A program made the translations under genes and the position numbers. A DNA stretch of 64,000 nucleotides from Nocardia macrotermitis (GTDB lineage: Bacteria > Actinomycetota > Actinomycetes > Mycobacteriales > Mycobacteriaceae): contig NZ_WEGK01000014.1 in the NCBI RefSeq assembly GCF_009604405.1, positions 62,001 through 126,000 of the forward strand, read 5' to 3'. The notes below the pieces were generated by a model. It saw only the letters and a program-made list of their open reading frames with translations. It did no database searches and had not been told where the DNA came from. Positions 39,453 to 47,704 of the stretch are shown in pieces; positions within the stretch are counted from its first letter, which is position 1; each line of letters begins with the position of its first letter.

Positions 39453-41351
39453 ATGAGCGTACGCACGAGCATCGCCACCGTGTCGTTGAGCGGCACGCTG
39501 GAGGAGAAGCTGACCGCGATCGCCGCGGCCGGATTCGACGGCTTCGAGATCTTCGAACCCGATTTCATCGGCTCCGCGTTCACCCCGGCCGCGCTGGCCG
39601 CCCGCGCCGCCGAACTGGGTCTGAGCATCGATCTGTACCAGCCGTTCCGGGATCTCGATTCGGCCGATGCGGATCAGTACGCGCGCAATCTCGTTCGCGC
39701 GGAACGCAAATTCGATCTGATGGAACAGCTCGGGTGCGACACCATCCTGGTCTGTTCGTCGCCGTTGCCGGGTGCGGTGCGGGACGACGACCTGCTGGCC
39801 GCACAACTGCACGGCCTCGCCGAACGCGCACACCGCCGGGGCATCCGCGTCGCCTACGAGGCGCTGGCCTGGGGCACGCATGTGAACACCTACCGGCACG
39901 CGTGGAATATCGTTGCGGCGGTGGGTCATCCGGCGCTGGGTACCTGCCTGGACAGCTTCCACATCCTCTCGCGCGGTGACGATCCGTCGGGGATCCGCGA
40001 CATCCCGGGGGAGAAGATCTTCTTCCTGCAACTGGCCGACGCCCCGGCCATGGCGATGGATGTGTTGCAGTGGAGTCGGCACTATCGGAAGTTCCCCGGT
40101 CAGGGCACCTTCGATCTGGCGGCGTTCGGTGCGCACGTGCACGCCGCCGGCTATGCCGGACCCTGGTCGCTGGAGATCTTCAACGACGTGTTCCGCGCGT
40201 CCGCGACCGGCCGCACCGCCGCCGACGCGCACCGCTCGCTGCGGCATCTCCAGGAACAGGTCGCGGCCCGGATACCGGGCAGCACAGGGCTTTTCGTGCC
40301 GCCGCCCCGGCCCGCGATCGACGGGGTGGTCTCGCTGCGGGTGGCGGCCGGACCCGAGCGTGCCGGGGAACTGCGAACGATGTTGGGCAGCATCGGATTC
40401 GGTTACGCCGGACGACATCGCGAACATCAGCTGGAACTGTGGCGACACGGCGAGCTGACCGTCGCCGTGGACGCCAGCCCCGACACGGCGTGGACCGCAC
40501 CGGCCCTGGACGCGCCAATGCCGGTGCTGTCCCAGATCGGTATCCGATGCCCGGACCCGGACGCCTGGGAGGCCCGCGCGGTGGCCCTGGAGGTGCCCGC
40601 GCACGAGGTCGAATTGCCCGGTGCGGCAAACAGATTCGGGGAGCGTGCCGCCGACGTGGTGCGATTGCGGGTGACCGCGGCCACCTCGATCGATCTGCGT
40701 GGACCGGCGAGCCGGGCCGCCTGGCGCGAGGCGTTCGAGCCCGAGCCGCGCCCGCTCGCGCTCCCGCCGCTGCTGACCGGCGTCGATCACGTGGCCCTGG
40801 CGGTGCGGCCCGACGACTGGGACGGCATCATGCTGCGGCTGCGTTCGGTGTTCGGTATGCGTCCGGGGGAGGGCGTGGACATTCCGGATTCGGTCGGGCA
40901 GTTGCGCAGTCAGTCGTTGACCATGACCAGCGGTAAATCCGTTTCGCCACTGCGTATTTCGTTGAACATGGTGCCCGGGTGCCCGGCCGGGACGGATCAT
41001 TCGAGCACGATCCGGCGCGGCGGCGTCAGCCATGTCGCGTTCACCTGTGGCGATATCTTCGCCACCGCGGCCGAACTCGCCGGGCTCGGACACCGGCGTC
41101 CGGCGATCTCCGCGAACTACTACGACGATCTGGCCACCCGTTTCGACCTGGATGCCGAAATGCTGCGGCAGTTACGGGAATTCGGCATTCTCTACGATGC
41201 CGACGGCGGCGGGGAGTATTTCCAGCTGTTCACCGAGACCGTCGGGGAGGATCTGTTCTTCGAGATCGTGCAGCGGGTCGGGGAGTATCGGGGACAGGGC
41301 GAGGTGAATTCCGCGGTGCGGGTGGCCGCGCATTTGCGTTCGGGCGCTTGA
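39453..41351 (+). CDS. qsuB: 3-dehydroshikimate dehydratase, TIM barrel fused to an HPPD-like domain
   Basis: 632 residues in two parts. Residues 1-275 are a sugar-phosphate-isomerase-like TIM barrel with AGFDGFEIFEPDF, VAYEALAWGTHVN (metal Glu), TCLDSFHI (metal Asp/His) and WSLEIFND (metal Glu). Residues about 290-632 form two VOC repeats as in 4-hydroxyphenylpyruvate dioxygenase, with GVDHVALAV, RGGVSHVAFTCGD and QLFTETVGEDLFFEI. This is the QsuB layout known from Corynebacterium glutamicum, which makes protocatechuate from dehydroshikimate. The ATG at 39453 is 20 bases after the dehydrogenase stop. The HPPD-like part keeps His and Glu residues, so it may be more than structural. Confidence 0.9.
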   Translation: MSVRTSIATVSLSGTLEEKLTAIAAAGFDGFEIFEPDFIGSAFTPAALAARAAELGLSIDLYQPFRDLDSADADQYARNLVRAERKFDLMEQLGCDTILVCSSPLPGAVRDDDLLAAQLHGLAERAHRRGIRVAYEALAWGTHVNTYRHAWNIVAAVGHPALGTCLDSFHILSRGDDPSGIRDIPGEKIFFLQLADAPAMAMDVLQWSRHYRKFPGQGTFDLAAFGAHVHAAGYAGPWSLEIFNDVFRASATGRTAADAHRSLRHLQEQVAARIPGSTGLFVPPPRPAIDGVVSLRVAAGPERAGELRTMLGSIGFGYAGRHREHQLELWRHGELTVAVDASPDTAWTAPALDAPMPVLSQIGIRCPDPDAWEARAVALEVPAHEVELPGAANRFGERAADVVRLRVTAATSIDLRGPASRAAWREAFEPEPRPLALPPLLTGVDHVALAVRPDDWDGIMLRLRSVFGMRPGEGVDIPDSVGQLRSQSLTMTSGKSVSPLRISLNMVPGCPAGTDHSSTIRRGGVSHVAFTCGDIFATAAELAGLGHRRPAISANYYDDLATRFDLDAEMLRQLREFGILYDADGGGEYFQLFTETVGEDLFFEIVQRVGEYRGQGEVNSAVRVAAHLRSGA

Positions 41352-41381
41352 TGATCGGCGGCCGATCCCGGTATCGACGGG

Positions 41382-42197
41382 TCAGGTGCGGGAAGGCGCG
41401 GGGGATCGGGTCCGGGTCAGGTCGGCGGTGATCGCGTCGGCGGTGGCCCGCACGGCCGGGACGAGATCCGCCTCGAGCTGCGCGGCGGTGTAGCGCGCGG
41501 ATTGGGTGGAGATGTTCACCGCCGCAACGACTGTGCCCGATTCGTCGCGGATCGGGGCGGCCAGCGAACGCAATCCGAGTTCGAGTTCCTGATCGACGAT
41601 ACTGTATCCGGCCCGGCGCACCCGGGCGAGTTCGTCGCGCAGCTGCCGCACGGTGGGCACCGTGCGCTCGGTGAGTGTCGACAGGTGCAGGCGTTCGAGG
41701 TAGGAATCGAGTGCGGATTGCGGCAGTCCGGCCAGCAGCACCCGGCCCATCGACGTCGCGTAGGCGGGGAAGCGGGTGCCGACGTTGATCGAAACGGTCA
41801 TGATGCGCCGCACCGGAACTCGTGCGATGTAGACCACGTCACCGTCGTCCAGGATCGACACCGAGGACGATTCGCGGACCTGTTCGGCCAGGGCTTCCAG
41901 ATGCGGTCCGGCCAGTTCGGGCAGCGACAGACCGGACAGGTAGCTGTAGCCGAGTTCGAGGACGCGCGGGGTCAGCCAGAACAGCGAGCCATCGGTGCGG
42001 ACGTAGCCGAGTTCGGCCAGCGTCAACAGGAACCGGCGCGCGGTCGCGCGGGTGAGCGCGGTGTGCTTGGCGACCTCACTGAGTGTGCGGCGCGGATGTT
42101 CGCCGTCGAACGCCCGGATCACCGCCAGCCCCCGCGCCAGCGACTGCACGTAATCCGACGACGGCGCGATCTCCTGCGACGCGGTGTGCTCACTCAT
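41382..42197 (-). CDS. pcaR: IclR-family regulator, PcaR/PcaU type
   Basis: A 271-residue IclR protein. The N-terminal winged helix-turn-helix includes SLARGLAVIRAFDGEHPRRTLSEVAKHTALTRATARRFLLTL, a form typical of the PcaR/PcaU/PobR group, and the effector domain includes VYIARVPVRRIMTVSINVGTRFPAYATSMGRVLLAGLP, the segment that contacts aromatic acids. The ATG at 42197 follows GAGGAG. It probably senses protocatechuate or beta-ketoadipate made from quinate. The pca genes themselves are not in this window. Confidence 0.82.
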   Translation of the reverse strand: MSEHTASQEIAPSSDYVQSLARGLAVIRAFDGEHPRRTLSEVAKHTALTRATARRFLLTLAELGYVRTDGSLFWLTPRVLELGYSYLSGLSLPELAGPHLEALAEQVRESSSVSILDDGDVVYIARVPVRRIMTVSINVGTRFPAYATSMGRVLLAGLPQSALDSYLERLHLSTLTERTVPTVRQLRDELARVRRAGYSIVDQELELGLRSLAAPIRDESGTVVAAVNISTQSARYTAAQLEADLVPAVRATADAITADLTRTRSPAPSRT

Positions 42198-42578
42198 GGC
42201 TCTCCTCACCCGGGCCGGAACCTACCGCCCGAGAATCACAACCCCTGTTCGGTATGTGGACGATCGATCGCTGTGTGAACACGATAGGCAGCCCGGTACG
42301 TTCCGGGCAAACATTTCGTGCGGCTTTCTCGTTACCTTCGGCCCTTGCGGGTATTCGGGGCCGCCGTCCGGCCACAGGCCCGGCGGATTCGCAATAATGT
42401 TGGTGTATCGCATGTTTCGTTTGTCCGGTGTTATTTCACGTTGGCACCCGGGTCGCGCGCGGCTATCATCGGAAATCGGCCGGTCCGCCATTGCCGTCGG
42501 GAACCGGTCGATTCGGTGTCCGATCGGTGAATGATTTGTGACACAAGGGGATTCGTTCTATCGGCGGTGGGTTCGGAC
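42198..42578. other. Non-coding region between divergent IclR and SARP genes
   Basis: 381 bases. The part near 42247-42262 (TGTTCGGTATGTGGAC) might be a weak IclR site. The rest shows no coding frame with a ribosome-binding site, and no firm promoter could be assigned. Confidence 0.35.
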
Positions 42579-45500
42579 ATGCTCGACGTGCGTATTCTGG
42601 GGCCGGTTCGCGCCACTTCCGGCGGCGGGGATCTCGCGATAGGTCATCCCCGGCACCGGTGCATGCTCGCGGTGCTGGCGGCCGGCGCGAATACCGTCGT
42701 CTCCAGTGATCGGCTGATCGAGCTGCTGTGGGACGGGAATCCACCACGCCGCGCGCGTAATCTGTTGTCCGGGTACGCCGTTGGCATCCGGAAGGTATTG
42801 ACGACGATCGAAATGGATTCCGGCGCAGTCGGTTTGACCGCACGTGAGGGCGGCTACCTGCTCGAGCTGCCGCCGGAATGCGTTGACCTGCACCGCTTCC
42901 GGGGAAACGCGGCGCGGGCGCGCGGCGGCGCCGCATCGGACCGGGCCGAGCATCTGCGCGCCGCGCTGACCGAATGGCAGGGCCCGGCACTGAGCGGGAT
43001 GCGCGGTTTCGGTATCGAGACGATGCGGGTCGGCCTGGCGAACGAACGCCGCACCGTGGTACTCGACCTCGCCGACGTCAGCGCCGAACTCGGCAGATAC
43101 GACGCGGCCATCCGGGACCTGGAGGAACTGGCCGTCGACCTGCCCTACGACGAGGCGGTGGCGCTGCGGATGATGACCGCCTACAGTGCCGTCGGCGACC
43201 AGGCCGCCGCGGTGCGGCTCTACACCGCGATGGCGCACCGCCTGGTCCGGGACCTGCGGACCACCCCCGGCCCCGCCCTGCGCGAGGCGGGCGAACTGCT
43301 ACTGCGACAGACCGATCTCGGACCCGAGCCGGATGCGGTCGTCGTGGCCCCGCCCGCCCGCACCCGCGTGCGACTGCCGCTCCCGCCCGCCCCGGACCCG
43401 TTCGCCGGGCGCGCGACCGAACTCGACCGACTCGATGTGCTCGGCGCGCCGCCCCCGGCCGGGGATTCACCCTCGAACGTCTTCGTGATCAGCGGAATCG
43501 CCGGATCGGGCAAGACCGCGCTGGCAATCGAATGGGCGCGGCGGCGGCAGGATCGATTCCCGGACGGTCGGCTGTTCGTCACCATGCGTGGTCACCATCC
43601 GACCCTGGATCCGCTCGACCCGTCCGAGATCGTGGCCCGCCTGCTGCTGGCGCTGGGGGTGGTGGCCGCGGATCTGCCGCCGCTGCCGGGCAATCGGATC
43701 GCGATGTATCGCACCATGCTGGTCAACCGGCGCGTGCTGATCGTGCTGGACGATATCGCCGATACCGATCAGGTGCACGACCTGCTGCCCCCGGAGGACG
43801 GCGGTTCGGCCATGCTGATCACCTCGCGCGGGCGGCTGCCGGAACTGCTGGCCCGATATCGGGTGGGCAGTGTGACCGTCAGTTCGCTGGACGAGGCCGC
43901 CGCGCTGGAACTGCTGTCGATCTTCGTGGGCGCCGAGCGGGTCCGGCGCGAACCGGAGGCGGCGGCGCGATTCGTGCGCTGGCTCGGCGGGCTGCCGCTG
44001 ACCGTCCGGGTCGGGGCCGGATACGCCCGCAGCCGACCGGACGATCCGCTGGCGCTGCTGGCCACCGATATGGTGGACACCGCGCCGGGCGATCCGATGA
44101 TCAGCCTCGCTCTCGAAATGTCCTATCGCAGACTGACTTCCGAGGAACGCCGGATCTTCCGCTGGTTGGGTCTGATGCCCGCGACCCAGTTCGCCGACTG
44201 GGCCGTGGCCGCGCTGGCCGACTATCCGGCCGCGGGCACCGCGCGGTGTCTGGTCGGGCTGGTGCGGGCCAATCTGCTCTACGAATCCGGTTCGGGGCGT
44301 TACCAATTGCACGATATGGTCAAGTGGTACGCCTCGACGGTGGTGATCGCGCACGAATCCCACGCCGAGCGCGCCGCGGCGATGACCCGGCTGCTGTGGT
44401 GCTATCGCAGAGCGGTCGAACGGGCCAGTCACGCGGATCTGATCGCGCGCGAGGAGATCCATCGCGGGGCGGGCCCGGCCGATGGCGCCGAACCGGGGCT
44501 GCCGGGCGCGTCCCGGGCGGGACTGACCTGGCTGGACGAGGAACGATCGAATATCTGCGCCGCGATCAAGGCCGGTTCGGCGGCCGGATCCGAGCGCGGC
44601 GCATGGCAATTGGCCGACGCGATGAGCGGCTACATCCGGTTGCATCCCGGCGGCGCGGACTGGACCGCGGCCATCCGCGCGGCCACGAGTGCCGCGGAAC
44701 GCAGCGGTAACCGGCGCGCGCACGCCGCGATGCTGCTGGGCACCGCCGATGCGGAGTATCGCGAGGGCAATCGCGCCGCCGAACTCGAATCCGCCGGGCG
44801 CGCAAGGGATGTCAGCGTCGCGGTGGGCTGGCGGGGTGGGGAGGGGCTGGCGTTGGCCGCGCTCGGGCGGTCGTGGTGGTCGGTGGGGGAGATCGGCCTC
44901 GCGAGCCGCTATCTGCGCTGGTCCCTGGACGTCCATCGGGAGCTCGGTGATCCGGCCGGTCAGGCCAATGCGATCGGGCGGCTGGCACGGATCGAGCACG
45001 ATCGCGGGCGGCTGGATGAGGCGTTGCGCGGATATGTGGTCGCGGCCGAGTTGACCGAGGCCGGCAAATCCAAATTCGGGCAGGCCCGAGCCGCCGCGTA
45101 TGTCGCGCTGGCATGCTGTGACCTGGGGCGTTATCCGGAGGCGGGGGAGTGGTCGGCGCTGGCGCTGGGGTTGAGCCGGGAACTGGATTTCGCCGAGGGC
45201 GTCGCGATGAGCCTGGCCTGCCGGGCGATGATCGCCAGTGCGTTGGGCGATCAGATGCAGGCGATCGCGCGGGCGCGTGAAGCCCGGCTGGCCATACCGC
45301 ATCTGTCCGATCCCCGGCTGGAGGCCGATTGCCTGACGCTGCTGGGGCGGGTCGAGGCCGGGGCCGGGCGTTTCGGTCCGGCGGTGTCGAGTTTCGACAA
45401 GGCGTTGCAGGTGTCCGCGCGGACCGGCTACCGGCAGGGGATCGCGCGCGCGGAGGCCGAATGCGCGGCGCAGCACTCCCGCGGCGGCCGGTATGACGAT

Positions 45501-45830
45501 GCGGCACAGTCGATTCGGCGCGCGTATCGGGCATTGCGGGGTGGGGATCTGCGGCTGGTGCACGCGCAGGTGTTGATCACCGAGGGGGATGTGCTGCTCG
45601 CGGCCGGGCGCTGGGATGCGGCCGTGGCCGGCTATCGCACGGCGGCGCTGCGGTATCGGGAGGCGGCCGATCCGGTCGGGGAGGTGCGGGCGCTGCTGTC
45701 GTGGGGCCGGGCCGCGGCGACGGTGTCCGGGCTGGGGCGTCCGTCGCGGCCGTTGCGTCGGGCGCTGGGGTTGGCCGAGCGGCTCGGGCTGCCGGAGGGC
45801 GCGATCATCGGGGATCTGCTGCACCGGTAG
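42579..45830 (+). CDS. SARP/AfsR-type regulator with NB-ARC ATPase and TPR repeats
   Basis: About 1083 residues. The N-terminal OmpR-like winged helix and bacterial transcriptional activator domain (residues about 1-245) include DRLIELLWDGNPPRRARNLLSGYAVGIRK. An NB-ARC domain follows with Walker A ISGIAGSGKTALAIEW, Walker B RVLIVLDDIAD and the GLPLTVRVGAG motif. The C-terminal half from about residue 690 is a chain of TPR helices. AfsR-type proteins switch on secondary-metabolite genes. The start is uncertain: ATG 42531 is possible, but the domain begins at MLDVRILGPV (42579). It lies upstream of the MFS exporter and the biosynthetic-looking cluster and may control them. Confidence 0.85.
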   Translation: MLDVRILGPVRATSGGGDLAIGHPRHRCMLAVLAAGANTVVSSDRLIELLWDGNPPRRARNLLSGYAVGIRKVLTTIEMDSGAVGLTAREGGYLLELPPECVDLHRFRGNAARARGGAASDRAEHLRAALTEWQGPALSGMRGFGIETMRVGLANERRTVVLDLADVSAELGRYDAAIRDLEELAVDLPYDEAVALRMMTAYSAVGDQAAAVRLYTAMAHRLVRDLRTTPGPALREAGELLLRQTDLGPEPDAVVVAPPARTRVRLPLPPAPDPFAGRATELDRLDVLGAPPPAGDSPSNVFVISGIAGSGKTALAIEWARRRQDRFPDGRLFVTMRGHHPTLDPLDPSEIVARLLLALGVVAADLPPLPGNRIAMYRTMLVNRRVLIVLDDIADTDQVHDLLPPEDGGSAMLITSRGRLPELLARYRVGSVTVSSLDEAAALELLSIFVGAERVRREPEAAARFVRWLGGLPLTVRVGAGYARSRPDDPLALLATDMVDTAPGDPMISLALEMSYRRLTSEERRIFRWLGLMPATQFADWAVAALADYPAAGTARCLVGLVRANLLYESGSGRYQLHDMVKWYASTVVIAHESHAERAAAMTRLLWCYRRAVERASHADLIAREEIHRGAGPADGAEPGLPGASRAGLTWLDEERSNICAAIKAGSAAGSERGAWQLADAMSGYIRLHPGGADWTAAIRAATSAAERSGNRRAHAAMLLGTADAEYREGNRAAELESAGRARDVSVAVGWRGGEGLALAALGRSWWSVGEIGLASRYLRWSLDVHRELGDPAGQANAIGRLARIEHDRGRLDEALRGYVVAAELTEAGKSKFGQARAAAYVALACCDLGRYPEAGEWSALALGLSRELDFAEGVAMSLACRAMIASALGDQMQAIARAREARLAIPHLSDPRLEADCLTLLGRVEAGAGRFGPAVSSFDKALQVSARTGYRQGIARAEAECAAQHSRGGRYDDAAQSIRRAYRALRGGDLRLVHAQVLITEGDVLLAAGRWDAAVAGYRTAALRYREAADPVGEVRALLSWGRAAATVSGLGRPSRPLRRALGLAERLGLPEGAIIGDLLHR

Positions 45831-45849
45831 TGCGGCTCGGCGGCTGCCG

Positions 45850-45878
45850 TTGACAGCTACCGACTGTTGGTATGTACT
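45850..45878 (+). promoter_or_regulatory. Promoter of the MFS gene
   Basis: A consensus -35 TTGACA (45850-45855) followed after 17 bases by TGTACT (45873-45878), or TATGTA two bases earlier. Confidence 0.6.
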
Positions 45879-45889
45879 TGCTTGGGCAT

Positions 45890-45910
45890 GGACATACTGA
45901 TGGTATGTCC
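45890..45910. promoter_or_regulatory. Operator-like perfect inverted repeat
   Basis: GGACATAC and GTATGTCC are perfect 8-bp arms around TGATG, just after the expected transcription start, a repressor position. GGTATGT also occurs at 45869-45875 next to the -10, 33 bp from its copy in the dyad. Confidence 0.6.
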
Positions 45911-45965
45911 GTGTCGACCTCACAACACAGGTGCTTCGATTCATCCCGACCCGGAGGAATATCCC

Positions 45966-47507
45966 GTGACCGCACCCACATCCTCGAGTCCGCCCACCGC
46001 CTCGAAGGCGACGGCGGGGATCACGCTGCTGCTGACCTCCGCCGCGACGTTCATGGCGTTCCTGGACACCACCGTCGTCAACGTGGCATTCCCCGCGTTG
46101 CACACCGACTTCCCCAAGGCGTCGGTAGAGCTGCTCACCTGGGTGGTCACCAGCTATGCGGTGCTGTTCGCCGCGCTGCTGACCTCGGCGGGCCGATTCG
46201 CCGACGTCGTCGGGCGCAAGGCGATCTTCCTCGGCGCGGTGCTGCTGTTCACCATCGCCTCGCTGGCATGTGCGCTGGCCCCGACCTCGAGCATCGACTA
46301 TCTGATCGCGGCGCGCGCCGTGCAGGGGATCGGCGCCGCGGGCATGATCCCGGCGGCGCTGGGCCTGGTCCTGGCCGAGACTCCCGCCGCGAAACGTGCC
46401 GAGGCGATCGGCATCTGGGGCGCGGCGGGATCCATCGCGGCCGCGGCCGGTCCGTCGCTGGGCGGCGTGCTGGTCAGCGAGATCAACTGGCGCGCGGTGT
46501 TCATCCTGAACATTCCGATCGGCCTGGCGGTGCTGATCGGTGGCCTGCGCGCGCTGCCGAACCGGCCCTCGGAGGACCGTCGTCGCCCGGATCTGGTCGG
46601 CACCGTGGGGATCACCCTCGGCATCGCGCTCACCGTCCTGGGCATGACCGAGGGTGGCGACTGGGGCTGGCGCAGCCTGTCGACCTGGGGTTGCATCGCC
46701 GCGGGCGTGGTGCTGATGGCACTGTCGCTGTGGCGTTCCACGGTGCACTCCGCACCCGCGATCGAGGTCGAACTGTGGCGGTCGCGGATGTTCGCCTCCG
46801 CCAACGCGGTGTCGTTCCTGCTCGGCGCGGGACTGTTCGTGTGGTTCCTGTCCGGGCCGCTGTTCCTGACCACGATCTGGCACTACTCGATCCTCAGCGC
46901 CGGTCTGGCGGTGACGCCGGGTGCGGTCGCCTCGGCCATCGCGGCGATCGTGATCGGGCGCAGCATTCCGCCGGAGCGGCAGCGGCCGGTCATCGTGATC
47001 AGCCTGCTGCTGTACTTCGGGCTGAGCGTGTGGGCGTATCTGGCGTTGTCCGCCAAGGCCACCTTCTGGTCGATCTGGCTGCCGTACGGCACGCTGGGCG
47101 GTCTGGCCATCGGCGCGGCGCTGACCAGCGTGACCACGGCGGCCTCGATCTCGGTGCACCCGTTGAAGTTCGGCAGCGGCACCGGGTTGAACACGATGGC
47201 CCGGCAGTTCGGCGGCGCGATCGGCGTGGCCGCGATGGCGGCGGTCTTCGCGGCGCACAAGCTGTGGGAGCCGCAGGCGTATCTGGACGTGTTCCTGCTG
47301 GCCGGGTTGTTCGTGCTGGCGGCGGTGGTGCCCGCGCTGCTGCTGTTCCGTAAGCCGGACATGGCCGCGATCGCGGAGCGGCAGCAGCAGATCGAGCAGT
47401 TCCTCGCCGCGCAGGCCGCTCAGGCCGCCGCGCAGGCGCAGGCCACGCCGATGACGGGCGACGCACCCGTTCAGGTGAACAGCACCGCCCCGACCGCGGG
47501 CCGCTGA
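45966..47507 (+). CDS. MFS transporter, DHA2-like exporter (14 TM)
   Basis: 513 residues of the EmrB/QacA type. Helix 1 contains FLDTTVVNVAFPAL (motif D1), the cytoplasmic loop reads GRFADVVGRKA, and the antiporter motif appears as WGAAGSIAAAAGPSLGGVL. The C-terminus ends in a Gln/Ala-rich tail. The GTG at 45966 has an excellent GGAGGAA, and codons in frame upstream would cover the operator. The well-formed promoter and operator indicate inducible repression, although no matching TetR/MarR gene is adjacent. It may export the product of the following cluster, which is inference from position. Confidence 0.87.
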   Translation: MTAPTSSSPPTASKATAGITLLLTSAATFMAFLDTTVVNVAFPALHTDFPKASVELLTWVVTSYAVLFAALLTSAGRFADVVGRKAIFLGAVLLFTIASLACALAPTSSIDYLIAARAVQGIGAAGMIPAALGLVLAETPAAKRAEAIGIWGAAGSIAAAAGPSLGGVLVSEINWRAVFILNIPIGLAVLIGGLRALPNRPSEDRRRPDLVGTVGITLGIALTVLGMTEGGDWGWRSLSTWGCIAAGVVLMALSLWRSTVHSAPAIEVELWRSRMFASANAVSFLLGAGLFVWFLSGPLFLTTIWHYSILSAGLAVTPGAVASAIAAIVIGRSIPPERQRPVIVISLLLYFGLSVWAYLALSAKATFWSIWLPYGTLGGLAIGAALTSVTTAASISVHPLKFGSGTGLNTMARQFGGAIGVAAMAAVFAAHKLWEPQAYLDVFLLAGLFVLAAVVPALLLFRKPDMAAIAERQQQIEQFLAAQAAQAAAQAQATPMTGDAPVQVNSTAPTAGR

Positions 47508-47538
47508 CATCGGGTAATCGGTTGTTCCGCACGGGAAT

Positions 47539-47573
47539 ACGGCGGCAGACCTCGCACCGGGGTCTGCCGCCGT
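47539..47573 (+). terminator. Terminator of the MFS gene
   Basis: ACGGCGGCAGACC and GGTCTGCCGCCGT are perfect 13-bp arms around a 9-base loop, 31 bases after the stop. It separates the MFS gene from the biosynthetic-looking cluster, which therefore needs its own promoter. Confidence 0.75.
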
Positions 47574-47704
47574 GCTGCTCTTCGCGGCGTCGGGCGCCCT
47601 GTCGAGCGGGCGTTCGCGTCGCGCCGGAAATATTTTCGATCGCCGCGAGGGGGTGGCGGGGTTCGCGCGTAATACCTGTGACGGCCCGCCGACGAGGGAG
47701 CGCG

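Noticed and set aside
42247..42262. Possible IclR operator TGTTCGGTATGTGGAC
   Set aside because: The symmetry is weak (GTTC against GGAC) and there is no second copy.
45888..45965. Earlier ATG for the MFS gene, giving a Cys-rich N-terminal extension
   Set aside because: It would translate through the operator, and the GTG at 45966 has a far better ribosome-binding site.
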